A DNA stretch of 64,000 nucleotides, taken from a bacterium (GTDB lineage Bacteria > Bacillota > Bacilli > Lactobacillales > Streptococcaceae). Numbering within the stretch: position 1 is the first letter of the stretch; every line of letters starts with the position of its first letter. This document shows, in pieces, positions 47,282-55,083 of the stretch. The notes under the pieces were generated by a model that was given only the letters and a program-made list of their open reading frames with translations, was not told where the DNA came from and ran no database searches. The stretch spans positions 62,001 to 126,000 of the forward strand of contig CAJNCG010000005.1 in NCBI GenBank assembly GCA_905221205.1, read 5' to 3'. The translations under genes were made by a program, and so were the position numbers.

Positions 47282-47971
47282 ATGAAAAAACACCCTATTC
47301 TTTTCAAAACGAGTGCCATTCTTTCTTATTTGTTTCTGTTTTTCGGATTGTTTTGGACAACCCAATTTTGGAGAAATTATTGGGAGTTCTCGTCTTGGGT
47401 AGGAAATCTAATCTGGATTCGAAACATCATCAGCCTTCTCTTTATCGGCCTGATGATTTGGATTTTGGTTAGGTCGGGCCATGCTTATCTCTTTCGCATC
47501 CCTAGGAAAAAGTGGTTGAGCTATTCTGTTCTGACGGTGTTAGCAGCTGTTGTGCTTATCTGCTTTAACTATCTGACAGCTAAACACGTTCAGGGAACTA
47601 ATGAAGGGTGGAATTTGTTTATTGCCTATAGTGAGACCAATTTTGCGGAGTTTGGTGTTTACCTAACCTTAATCGTACTAGGACCTCTGATGGAAGAATT
47701 GGTATATAGGGGCCTGCTTCAACATGCCTTCTTTAAGAATTCGAAGTGGGGGCTGGATCTTCTCTTTCCGTCATTCTTATTTGCCTTGCTCCACTTTTCT
47801 AGCTTGCCAAGTCTCGCAGATATTTTTGTCTATACGACAGTAGGCTGTCTATATGCCTGGCTGACACGTTATACTAAGAGTATCTATCCTTCTTACGCGA
47901 TTCATATTGTTAATAATATTATAGCAAACTTACCATTTTTGCTCACTTTTCTACATAGGGTCTTGGGGTAA
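47282..47971 (+). CDS. blpY: CAAX-protease-type immunity protein BlpY
   Basis: This 229-residue membrane protein has six or more helices and the ABI/CPBP (CAAX prenyl protease 2) motifs: MEELVYRGLL (EExxxR), LLHFSS (His) and HIVNNIIANL (HxxxN). Members next to bacteriocin genes give self-immunity. GGGGAGGAG precedes the chosen ATG. Confidence 0.87.
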   Translation: MKKHPILFKTSAILSYLFLFFGLFWTTQFWRNYWEFSSWVGNLIWIRNIISLLFIGLMIWILVRSGHAYLFRIPRKKWLSYSVLTVLAAVVLICFNYLTAKHVQGTNEGWNLFIAYSETNFAEFGVYLTLIVLGPLMEELVYRGLLQHAFFKNSKWGLDLLFPSFLFALLHFSSLPSLADIFVYTTVGCLYAWLTRYTKSIYPSYAIHIVNNIIANLPFLLTFLHRVLG

Positions 47972-48012
47972 AAAACCAAAAGACTTGCTTTTCAGCCATA
48001 GAGGAGGTCACC

Positions 48013-48261
48013 ATGTATAAACACTTATTTTTCCTAGATTCAAAAACCTTAGACTGGTTGACGCCCTATATTTTAGATTTGGCTTCTGACACCATTGCCT
48101 TCAATGTTTTTGTGCTAACCTTTGTATCTGTTGTGGTCTTTTATTTCCTAAATCCCATGCTATCTTTAATGGCTATCTTCTTAGGGGGTGGTTATGCGAT
48201 CGTATTTTGGATACTCAAATGGTTTGTTTTGGAAAGGTTAGAGCTTAAGGATGACGTGTAG
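48013..48261 (+). CDS. blpZ: Blp immunity-region membrane protein BlpZ
   Basis: This 82-residue protein has two membrane helices (SDTIAFNVFVLTFVSVVVFYFL and MLSLMAIFLGGGYAIVFWILKWF) and the charged end ERLELKDDV. It matches pneumococcal BlpZ. GAGGAGG precedes the ATG. A second copy of its last ~13 codons and downstream spacer occurs at 49048-49124, ahead of the next CAAX protease gene. Confidence 0.82.
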   Translation: MYKHLFFLDSKTLDWLTPYILDLASDTIAFNVFVLTFVSVVVFYFLNPMLSLMAIFLGGGYAIVFWILKWFVLERLELKDDV

Positions 48262-48291
48262 GGAAGTCTGTTTGGTGGGGAGGATAGTTTT

Positions 48292-48906
48292 ATGGCCATT
48301 TTCAATAAATGTCATGCCTTGTTTTTGGGATTTTTAGTCTTTGCAATCGTTGGTGCAGCGGGTTATTCCATTAATCAAGGAGATTATTTTCAACACCAGT
48401 ACACATTCATTATGATAAAGAGTATCTTGCTTTTCCTTAGTTTTGGCTATGCGAAATGGTTTGATATGATTTCTTTGGGGATTTTAAGCAGGAAACAACT
48501 CTTGCTGTTCATTGGAATTTTTCTTCTCACTGTGCTGGTAAGTATTAGCTATCATGCTTTTTTCTCAGTTGTTTCTGGTGCTTCGGATCAACACCTTGAG
48601 GAAGCTAGTAAAGGACTTTCGCTTTCCTTTATTGTTAGTGCTACAGTTTTGGCACCTATCCAGGAGGAATTCATGTTTAGAGGGCTTCTTCAAGGTGCAG
48701 TTTTTGATAATTCTTGGCTGGGACTTGTGCTGACATCCTCTCTCTTTTCTTTCATGCATGAACCTTATGATATTCCTTCGTTTTGCTATTATCTTTTCGG
48801 AGGCTTGTTGCTGGGTTTTGCTTATAAAAAGAGCCAAAACCTATGGGTTTCTACTCTAGTCCACATGTTTTACAATAGTTTGCCACTCTTAACTTATATT
48901 CAATGA
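48292..48906 (+). CDS. CAAX protease family immunity protein, copy 1
   Basis: This 204-residue membrane protein has CPBP motifs IQEEFMFRGLLQ, FSFMHEP and VHMFYN. The last residues (TYIQ) and the stop codon are formed by the end of a BOX element, so its C-terminus differs from the downstream copy (ending WPLLYYL). It is a probable bacteriocin immunity factor or membrane protease at the end of the blp locus, resembling the pneumococcal CAAX protein downstream of blpZ. GGGGAGGAT precedes the ATG. Confidence 0.85.
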   Translation: MAIFNKCHALFLGFLVFAIVGAAGYSINQGDYFQHQYTFIMIKSILLFLSFGYAKWFDMISLGILSRKQLLLFIGIFLLTVLVSISYHAFFSVVSGASDQHLEEASKGLSLSFIVSATVLAPIQEEFMFRGLLQGAVFDNSWLGLVLTSSLFSFMHEPYDIPSFCYYLFGGLLLGFAYKKSQNLWVSTLVHMFYNSLPLLTYIQ

Positions 48907-49047
48907 AAATCAAAGGGCAAACTAGGAAATTAGCCGCAGGTTGCTCAAAGCACTGCTTTGAGGTTGTAGATAAGACTGACGAAGTCAGTCACATATATAC
49001 GGCAAGGCGACGTTGACGTGGTTTGAAGAGATTTTCGAAGAGTATAA
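48896..49047 (-). repeat. BOX repeat element (A-B-C)
   Basis: It runs from TATATTCAATGAAAATC (boxC end) through the stems of boxB (CTCAAAGCACTGCTTTGAG, CTGACGAAGTCAG) to boxA, with ACGGCAAGGCGACGTTGACG close to the classical BOX primer site. It ends in TTTTCGAAGAGTATA. It lies at the junction of a tandem duplication and supplies the stop codon of the first CAAX gene. Confidence 0.93.
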
Positions 49048-49121
49048 AATGGTTTGTTTTGGAAAGACTAGCACTAAAGGATGACGTTTAGGGAAGTCTG
49101 TTTGTTGAGGAGGATAATTTT

Positions 49122-49733
49122 ATGGAGTTTTTTGATAAATTTCATGCCTTTTGTTTTGGATTTTTAGTACTACTAATCGTCATTACAGTTCCTTATACGA
49201 TTAACCACGGGGATTTTTTTCAAAATGAATCTGCATTGATTATTGTAAGTCTTCTAGTAACCTCGCTAAGTGTTGTTTATGCTAGAAAGTTTGAAATGAT
49301 TTCTTTTGGGATGTTAAGCAAGAAAGAACTTTTGCTTTTTATTGTAATCTTTCTTCTAAGTGTACTTGAGACGCTGGTTTATATTAAATTCTTTGCTGTT
49401 TCTTCTGGCGCAGGAGTTCAACACTTGGCGGAAGTCAGCAGAGGAATTTCTCTGTCTTTGATTTTGACTTCCTCAGTTTTGGCACCCATCCAGGAGGAAC
49501 TCATTTTCAGAGGTCTTCTTCAAGGTGCCGTTTTTGACAATTCTTGGTTAGGGCTTGTGCTAACTTCCTCTCTCTTTTCTTTCATGCATGGACCTTCTAA
49601 TATCCCTTCGTTTATTTTTTATCTACTTGGGGGCTTGTTACTGGGCCTTGCTTATAAAAAGAGCCAAAACCTATGGGTTTCTACTCTAGTTCACATGTTT
49701 TACAATGCTTGGCCACTCTTATATTATTTATAA
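49122..49733 (+). CDS. CAAX protease family immunity protein, copy 2
   Basis: This 203-residue paralogue of the preceding protein has CPBP motifs IQEELIFRGLLQ, FSFMHGP and VHMFYN. The C-terminal half is almost identical to copy 1 while the N-terminal half has diverged. This suggests duplication followed by divergence or gene conversion. The upstream bases repeat the blpZ end and spacer. GAGGAGGAT precedes the ATG. Confidence 0.86.
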   Translation: MEFFDKFHAFCFGFLVLLIVITVPYTINHGDFFQNESALIIVSLLVTSLSVVYARKFEMISFGMLSKKELLLFIVIFLLSVLETLVYIKFFAVSSGAGVQHLAEVSRGISLSLILTSSVLAPIQEELIFRGLLQGAVFDNSWLGLVLTSSLFSFMHGPSNIPSFIFYLLGGLLLGLAYKKSQNLWVSTLVHMFYNAWPLLYYL

Positions 49734-49742
49734 AAATCATGA

Positions 49743-49777
49743 AAGGTAAGCAGAAGATAGTGCTTGCCTTTTCTTTC
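49743..49777 (+). terminator. Terminator ending the blp region
   Basis: AAGGTAAGCA (49743-49752) pairs with TGCTTGCCTT (49761-49770), followed by TTCTTTC. Confidence 0.8.
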
Positions 49778-49834
49778 TATAAGGATACCCAAGCCAATCC
49801 AGAGGCTTTTCTTTGAGAATCAGGTGTGGAGCGG

Positions 49835-49863
49835 TTGACGAATAGGCCAAAAACTAGTAGAAT
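49835..49863 (+). promoter_or_regulatory. ccrZ-trmB promoter
   Basis: TTGACG at 49835-49840, a 17-base spacer and TAGAAT at 49858-49863. Confidence 0.8.
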
Positions 49864-49892
49864 AGTAAGGAAACTTTATACGGAGGAAAGAA

Positions 49893-50687
49893 ATGGATTT
49901 GGGTGATAATGAGCTAACACTGACTCCCATACCTGGGAAAAGTGGTAAGGCTTATATGGGTAGCTATCCTGATGGGAAGCGCATCTTTGTAAAAATGAAC
50001 ACCTCTCCAATCCTACCTGGTCTAGCTAGAGAACAAATTGCTCCACAATTATTATGGAGTCGCCGTTTGGCAGATGGGCGTGATATGTGTGCTCAAGAAT
50101 GGTTGACAGGCAAGATATTGACCCCCTATGATATGAATCGTAAGCAAATCGTCAATATTTTAACTCGTCTGCATCGCTCACGTCCTTTGATGACACAGTT
50201 GAGTCGTTTGGGCTATGCCATGGAAACACCTGTAGATTTACTACAGTCTTGGCAAGAAACAGCTCCAGATGCTTTGCGTAAAAATCATTTTATCAGTGAA
50301 GTGATGGCTGATTTACGTCAGACTATTCCAGGATTTAGAGAGGACCATGCGACCATTGTCCATGGAGATGTACGACATAGTAATTGGATTGAGACAGACA
50401 GTGGCTTGATTTATTTGGTAGATTGGGATTCGGTTCGTTTGACCGACCGCATGTTTGACGTGGCTCACATGCTCTGCCATTATATTCCAGAACATCAGTG
50501 GAAGGAATGGTTGACTTACTACGGTTACAAGTACAATCAAACGGTATTAAATAAATTGTATTGGTATGGTCAATTGTCTTATTTGAGCCAGATTTCCAAG
50601 TATTATATGAATCAAGATTTAGAAAATGTCAATCGGGAGATTCATGGCTTGCGTCACTTCCGAGACAAGTATGGAAAGAGAAGATGA
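49893..50687 (+). CDS. ccrZ: Cell cycle regulator CcrZ (choline/ethanolamine-kinase-like)
   Basis: This 264-residue aminoglycoside-phosphotransferase/choline-kinase fold protein has the catalytic-loop motif [10 protein letters not shown] and metal-binding LVDWDSV. In pneumococcus CcrZ couples DNA replication initiation (through DnaA) to FtsZ-driven division; its kinase substrates are not well defined. CGGAGGAAAG precedes the ATG. The stop overlaps trmB, the same neighbour as in pneumococcus. Confidence 0.9.
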   Translation: MDLGDNELTLTPIPGKSGKAYMGSYPDGKRIFVKMNTSPILPGLAREQIAPQLLWSRRLADGRDMCAQEWLTGKILTPYDMNRKQIVNILTRLHRSRPLMTQLSRLGYAMETPVDLLQSWQETAPDALRKNHFISEVMADLRQTIPGFREDHATIVHGDVRHSNWIETDSGLIYLVDWDSVRLTDRMFDVAHMLCHYIPEHQWKEWLTYYGYKYNQTVLNKLYWYGQLSYLSQISKYYMNQDLENVNREIHGLRHFRDKYGKRR

Positions 50688-51319
50688 GAGTTAGAAATCG
50701 TAAAGGGGCGACAGAATTACTAGAGGCAAATCCCCAGTATGTGGTCCTCAATCCCTTGGAAGCAAAGGGAAAATGGCGGGACTTGTTTGGAAATGATAAT
50801 CCTATTCATGTGGAAGTAGGAAGTGGAAAGGGTGCCTTTGTTTCAGGTATGGCCAAACAAAACCCTAACATCAACTATATCGGGATTGATATTCAAAAGT
50901 CTGTTTTGAGTTACGCTTTAGACAAGGTTCTTGAAGTTGGAGTGCCTAACATCAAGCTCTTGTGGGTAGATGGTTCTGATTTGACAGACTACTTTGAAGA
51001 CGGTGAGATTGATCGCTTGTATCTGAACTTTTCAGATCCATGGCCTAAAAAACGCCATGAAAAGCGTCGTTTGACCTACAAGACCTTCTTGGATACCTTC
51101 AAGCGTATCTTACCTGAAAATGGAGAAATTCATTTCAAGACGGATAACCGGGGCCTGTTTGAGTACAGCCTAGTGAGCTTTTCTCAGTATGGCATGAAAC
51201 TCAATGGTGTCTGGCTAGACTTACATGCCAGTGATTTTGAAGGCAATGTCATGACAGAATATGAGCAAAAATTCTCAAACAAGGGTCAAGTTATCTACCG
51301 AGTTGAGGCTCAGTTTTAA
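50684..51319 (+). CDS. trmB: tRNA (guanine-N7-)-methyltransferase
   Basis: This 211-residue SAM-dependent enzyme methylates G46 of tRNA. The SAM-binding motif is [11 protein letters not shown], and the family signatures [18 protein letters not shown] and HFKTDN are present. The ATG overlaps the ccrZ stop; the frame is open further upstream within ccrZ but without a usable start. Confidence 0.96.
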   Translation: MRVRNRKGATELLEANPQYVVLNPLEAKGKWRDLFGNDNPIHVEVGSGKGAFVSGMAKQNPNINYIGIDIQKSVLSYALDKVLEVGVPNIKLLWVDGSDLTDYFEDGEIDRLYLNFSDPWPKKRHEKRRLTYKTFLDTFKRILPENGEIHFKTDNRGLFEYSLVSFSQYGMKLNGVWLDLHASDFEGNVMTEYEQKFSNKGQVIYRVEAQF

Positions 51320-51473
51320 TCGAAAGAGATTTCAAAAACCTGTTTCGTATTCAAAATGTTAAACAAGTCATATATTTTAAGGATTTAGTTCTGTATTGCA
51401 CAGAGTTAGGTCCTTTTAGTTTAGTTTTAAAAAGGTTGGTTTTTGCTAAGTGTGTATTTGTATCTAGATAAGT

Positions 51474-51482
51474 GGTATAATG
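51474..51482 (+). promoter_or_regulatory. Extended -10 promoter of the GH3 gene
   Basis: TGGTATAAT at 51474-51482 lies eight bases before the ATG at 51491, so the transcript would have an extremely short leader unless another promoter is used. Confidence 0.55.
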
Positions 51483-51490
51483 GAAAGGTT

Positions 51491-52660
51491 ATGAGAAATA
51501 GTATAAACCCTCTTGTATTCTATCTTTTCTTTTTTCTTGTGATAGTTGGTTTGATTTTTTCTGATTATCAACAACATAGACAAGTAGAGGTGCAAGCAGA
51601 AAAAGAGGTTCAAGTAGAAAAAACTGAAATAACTATTGCAACCCGTGAAGGAGAGGAAAATAAGGTTATTGAAGACAAGTTAGCCGCGATGACCTTGGAA
51701 GAGAAAGTGGGGCAATTATTTTGGGCCAGAGTTCCTTCTAATCATCAGATAGAAGATCTCCAATCCTATCATTTGTCTGGTTATATCTTATTTGGTAGAG
51801 ATTTTGAGGGACGAAGTTTAGAAGATATAAAGGCTTTGACAAAGGGCTACCAAGCTGCTGCCAAGATTCCTTTGTTGATTGGTTCAGATGAAGAAGGAGG
51901 GACGGTGACTCGTATCAGTTCGATTTTAGAAACTCCTTTCCAATCTCCTATGGCACTTTATCATCAAGGGGGAATGGAGGCGGTGCTTTCTGATACGAAG
52001 AAAAAGGCGGAGTTGTTAAAATCTGTTGGCATCAATGCTGGACTTTTCCCAGTTGCGGATCTTGCAAGGGATCAATCAGCCTTCATTTATGACCGCACGA
52101 TTGTACAAGATGCCCCAACAACTGCAAGCTATGTTCAGCAGGTCGTAGAAGAACTTAAAAAGAGTAAGGTTGGGTCAACCTTGAAACATTTTCCAGGGTA
52201 TGGCGATAATGGAGATAGTCATACCGCTATTATCCAAGACAACCGATCTCTAGATGTTTTAAGACAAGCAGATTTTCTTCCCTTTCAAGCTGGGATAGAT
52301 GCAGGGGCAGATAGTGTCTTAGTCTCTCACAATATCCTCTCTAAAATTGATACAGTACCTTCATCGATCTCAGCGAAGATCACTGAGCTTCTTCGTAATG
52401 AACTGCATTTTAAAGGTGTCATTATGACGGATGACTTTGATATGGCGGGATTAGCCGATTTTGTTAGTCAGGAAGAAGCTGCTTTCCAAGTGATTGTAGC
52501 TGGAAATGATCTGATTCTAGGATCCTCATATCAAACTCAGATTCCTTATATTTTAAAGAAAATCTCATCTGGAGAGCTGACAGAAGAACGTATTGATGAG
52601 TCTGTGAGACGCATTTTAACTTGGAAATACGATTTGGGCCTATTAGGGGAGTCGCAGTAA
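51491..52660 (+). CDS. Membrane-anchored family 3 glycoside hydrolase (beta-N-acetylhexosaminidase-like)
   Basis: This 389-residue protein has an N-terminal signal anchor (PLVFYLFFFLVIVGLIF), a charged ~40-residue linker and a GH3 catalytic domain. NagZ-type features include KHFPGYGDNGDSH (His-Asp acid/base loop) and the nucleophile Asp in VIMTDDFDMAGL. It likely acts outside the cell on N-acetylglucosaminides of peptidoglycan fragments or glycans. No lipobox Cys is seen. Most of an extracellular C-terminal GH3 domain is absent, as in single-domain NagZ. Confidence 0.84.
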   Translation: MRNSINPLVFYLFFFLVIVGLIFSDYQQHRQVEVQAEKEVQVEKTEITIATREGEENKVIEDKLAAMTLEEKVGQLFWARVPSNHQIEDLQSYHLSGYILFGRDFEGRSLEDIKALTKGYQAAAKIPLLIGSDEEGGTVTRISSILETPFQSPMALYHQGGMEAVLSDTKKKAELLKSVGINAGLFPVADLARDQSAFIYDRTIVQDAPTTASYVQQVVEELKKSKVGSTLKHFPGYGDNGDSHTAIIQDNRSLDVLRQADFLPFQAGIDAGADSVLVSHNILSKIDTVPSSISAKITELLRNELHFKGVIMTDDFDMAGLADFVSQEEAAFQVIVAGNDLILGSSYQTQIPYILKKISSGELTEERIDESVRRILTWKYDLGLLGESQ

Positions 52661-52711
52661 AAGAAAAGAGTAGTTTTGTAGGACTAGTCAGAAACCTTCA
52701 AGGTCAAATCC

Positions 52712-52740
52712 TTGCAGGTTAGCTTGATTTGTGTTATACT
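52712..52740 (+). promoter_or_regulatory. Promoter of the rimP-nusA-infB operon
   Basis: TTGCAG at 52712-52717, a 17-base spacer and TATACT at 52735-52740 (extended by TG at 52732-52733). A leader hairpin AGAGGCG/CGCCTCT (about 52762-52789) follows, before rimP. Confidence 0.75.
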
Positions 52741-52800
52741 TATAGCAAGAATATGAGAAAGAGAGGCGGGGAAATATCTTCGCCTCTTGCTTATGAGGAG

Positions 52801-53280
52801 GTGGACGCAATCGCAACAATCGTAGAATTAGTCAGAGAAGTTGTAGAACCTGTCATTCAAGCTCCTTTCGAACTCGTGGATATCGAGTATGGAAAGATTG
52901 GCAGTGACATGATTCTCAGCATTTTTGTAGATAAACCTGAAGGAATTACCTTGAACGACACGGCAGACTTGACAGAAATTATCAGTCCTGTCCTAGACAC
53001 CATCAAGCCAGATCCCTTCCCAGAACAATATTTCCTAGAAATCACCAGTCCAGGCTTGGAACGTCCTTTGAAAACCAAGGATGCCGTTGCTGGAGCGGTT
53101 GGGAAATACATCCATGTCGGGCTCTACCAAGCCATCGATAAGCAAAAGGTCTTTGAAGGAACCTTGGTAGCCTTTGAAGAGGACGAGTTGACTATGGAGT
53201 ATATGGACAAGACACGTAAGAAAACTGTCCAAATTCCATACAGTTTAGTATCAAAAGCACGTTTAGCAGTTAAATTATAG
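52801..53280 (+). CDS. rimP: Ribosome maturation factor RimP
   Basis: This 159-residue factor is needed for 30S subunit maturation. [27 protein letters not shown] and [15 protein letters not shown] are the conserved blocks. The GTG at 52801 is the start used for close homologues (first residues [10 protein letters not shown]). The ribosome site GAGGAG abuts it with essentially no spacer, which is unusual. It is the first gene of the nusA-infB operon. Confidence 0.93.
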   Translation: MDAIATIVELVREVVEPVIQAPFELVDIEYGKIGSDMILSIFVDKPEGITLNDTADLTEIISPVLDTIKPDPFPEQYFLEITSPGLERPLKTKDAVAGAVGKYIHVGLYQAIDKQKVFEGTLVAFEEDELTMEYMDKTRKKTVQIPYSLVSKARLAVKL

Positions 53281-53323
53281 AAAAAGAAAGGATAGCTTTT
53301 GAGGATTCAAAAGTGAAGAAAAC

Positions 53324-54460
53324 ATGAGTAAAGAAATGCTAGAGGCCTTCCGCATTTTGGAAGAAGACAAGGGAATCAAAAAAGAAGATATCATCGACGC
53401 AGTAGTAGAGTCGCTTCGTTCCGCTTATCGCAGACGCTATGGTCAATCAGACAGCGTAGCTATTGACTTCAACGAAAAAACAGGTGACTTTACAGTTTAT
53501 ACTGTCCGTGAAGTTGTTGATGAAGTATTTGATAGCCGTTTGGAAATCAGCTTGAAAGATGCTCTTGCCATTAATTCAGCCTATGAGCTTGGTGACAAAA
53601 TCAAGTTCGAAGAAGCACCAGCTGAGTTTGGTCGTGTGGCAGCCCAATCTGCTAAACAAACCATCATGGAAAAAATGCGCAAGCAAACACGTGCTATCAC
53701 CTATAATACTTACAAAGAACATGAACAAGAAATCATGTCTGGTACTGTAGAACGTTTCGACAATCGCTTTATCTATGTCAATCTTGGCAGCATCGAAGCT
53801 CAATTGTCAAAACAAGATCAAATTCCTGGTGAAGTTTTTGCTTCTCATGATCGTATCGAAGTCTACGTTTACAAGGTTGAAGACAACCCTCGCGGTGTGA
53901 ACGTCTTTGTTAGCCGTAGCCACCCAGAAATGATCAAACGCCTGATGGAGCAAGAGATTCCAGAAGTTTATGATGGAACTGTTGAAATCATGAGCGTAGC
54001 TCGTGAAGCTGGTGACCGTACCAAAGTTGCCGTTCGCAGTCATAATCCAAACGTGGACGCTATCGGTACAATCGTTGGGCGTGGCGGTGCTAATATCAAG
54101 AAGATTACTAGCAAATTCCACCCAGCTCGCTACGATGCCAAGAGCGACCGTATGGTGCCAATCGAAGAAAATATCGACGTTATCGAGTGGGTAGCAGATC
54201 CAGCTGAATTTATCTACAATGCCATCGCTCCTGCTGAAGTTGACCAAGTTATCTTTGACGAAAACGACAGCAAACGTGCCTTGGTGGTTGTACCAGATAA
54301 CAAGCTTTCTCTTGCAATCGGTCGTCGTGGACAAAACGTTCGCTTGGCAGCTCACTTGACTGGTTACCGTATCGATATCAAGTCTGCTAGCGAATTTGAA
54401 GCCATGGAAGAAGATGCTTCAGTAGATTTGGAAGCAGAAAACGATACTGTAGAAGAATAA
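53324..54460 (+). CDS. nusA: Transcription termination/antitermination factor NusA
   Basis: This 378-residue protein has an N-terminal RNA-polymerase-binding domain (residues 1-125), an S1 domain (SGTVERFDNRFIYVNLG) and two KH domains (VGRGGANIKKI and IGRRGQNVRLAA). It controls pausing and termination. The length is normal for Gram-positives, without the C-terminal acidic repeats of E. coli NusA. It sits in the conserved rimP-nusA-ylxR order. Confidence 0.97.
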   Translation: MSKEMLEAFRILEEDKGIKKEDIIDAVVESLRSAYRRRYGQSDSVAIDFNEKTGDFTVYTVREVVDEVFDSRLEISLKDALAINSAYELGDKIKFEEAPAEFGRVAAQSAKQTIMEKMRKQTRAITYNTYKEHEQEIMSGTVERFDNRFIYVNLGSIEAQLSKQDQIPGEVFASHDRIEVYVYKVEDNPRGVNVFVSRSHPEMIKRLMEQEIPEVYDGTVEIMSVAREAGDRTKVAVRSHNPNVDAIGTIVGRGGANIKKITSKFHPARYDAKSDRMVPIEENIDVIEWVADPAEFIYNAIAPAEVDQVIFDENDSKRALVVVPDNKLSLAIGRRGQNVRLAAHLTGYRIDIKSASEFEAMEEDASVDLEAENDTVEE

Positions 54461-54481
54461 AAGCTGCTAGAGGAGGGAAAG

Positions 54482-54775
54482 ATGAAAACGAGAAAAATCC
54501 CTTTGCGCAAGTCTGTTGTCTCTAATGAAGTGATTGATAAGCGTGATTTGCTCCGCATTGTCAAGAACAAGGAAGGACAAGTCTTTATCGATCCGACAGG
54601 CAAGGCCAATGGCCGCGGCGCTTATATCAAGCTAGACAATGCAGAAGCCCTAGAGGCGAAAAAGAAGAAGGTCTTTAACCGCAGCTTTAATATGGAAGTT
54701 GAAGAAAGCTTTTATGACGAGTTGATCGCTTATGTGGATCACAAAGTAAAAAGAAGAGAGTTAGGACTTGAATAA
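54482..54775 (+). CDS. ylxR: YlxR/RnpM family RNA-binding protein
   Basis: This 97-residue basic protein has the YlxR core RKIPLRKSVVSNEVIDKRDLLRIVKNKEGQVFIDPTGKANGRGAYI. The usual C-x-x-C-R near the start is absent here (RKIPLRKSVVS). Homologues modulate RNase P or bind RNA. GAGGAGGG precedes the ATG. It overlaps the next gene by eight bases. Confidence 0.92.
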   Translation: MKTRKIPLRKSVVSNEVIDKRDLLRIVKNKEGQVFIDPTGKANGRGAYIKLDNAEALEAKKKKVFNRSFNMEVEESFYDELIAYVDHKVKRRELGLE

Positions 54776-55067
54776 GCAAAATATAAGCAATCTCTTGGGA
54801 CTCGCTCAGCGAGCAGGGCGTATCATATCGGGTGAAGAATTGGTGGTCAAGGCCATTCAAGACAGCAAGGCCAAGTTGGTCTTTCTAGCCCATGATGCTG
54901 GACCTAATCTGACCAAGAAGATTCAAGATAAAAGTCATTATTATCAAGTAGAAATTGTAACCGTGTTTTCAACACTGGAATTAAGCATAGCAGTTGGGAA
55001 ATCAAGAAAGGTTTTGGCTGTAACAGATGCTGGATTTACAAAGAAAATGAGGTCTCTTATGGAATAG
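54768..55067 (+). CDS. L7Ae-family ribosomal protein (YlxQ)
   Basis: This 99-residue L7Ae/L30e-type protein ([40 protein letters not shown]) probably binds kink-turn RNA. Translation starts at TTG 54768, within the end of ylxR, with AGGA just upstream. It is part of the nusA-infB operon. Confidence 0.88.
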   Translation: MNKQNISNLLGLAQRAGRIISGEELVVKAIQDSKAKLVFLAHDAGPNLTKKIQDKSHYYQVEIVTVFSTLELSIAVGKSRKVLAVTDAGFTKKMRSLME

Positions 55068-55083
55068 AAGAGGAGGACATGAT

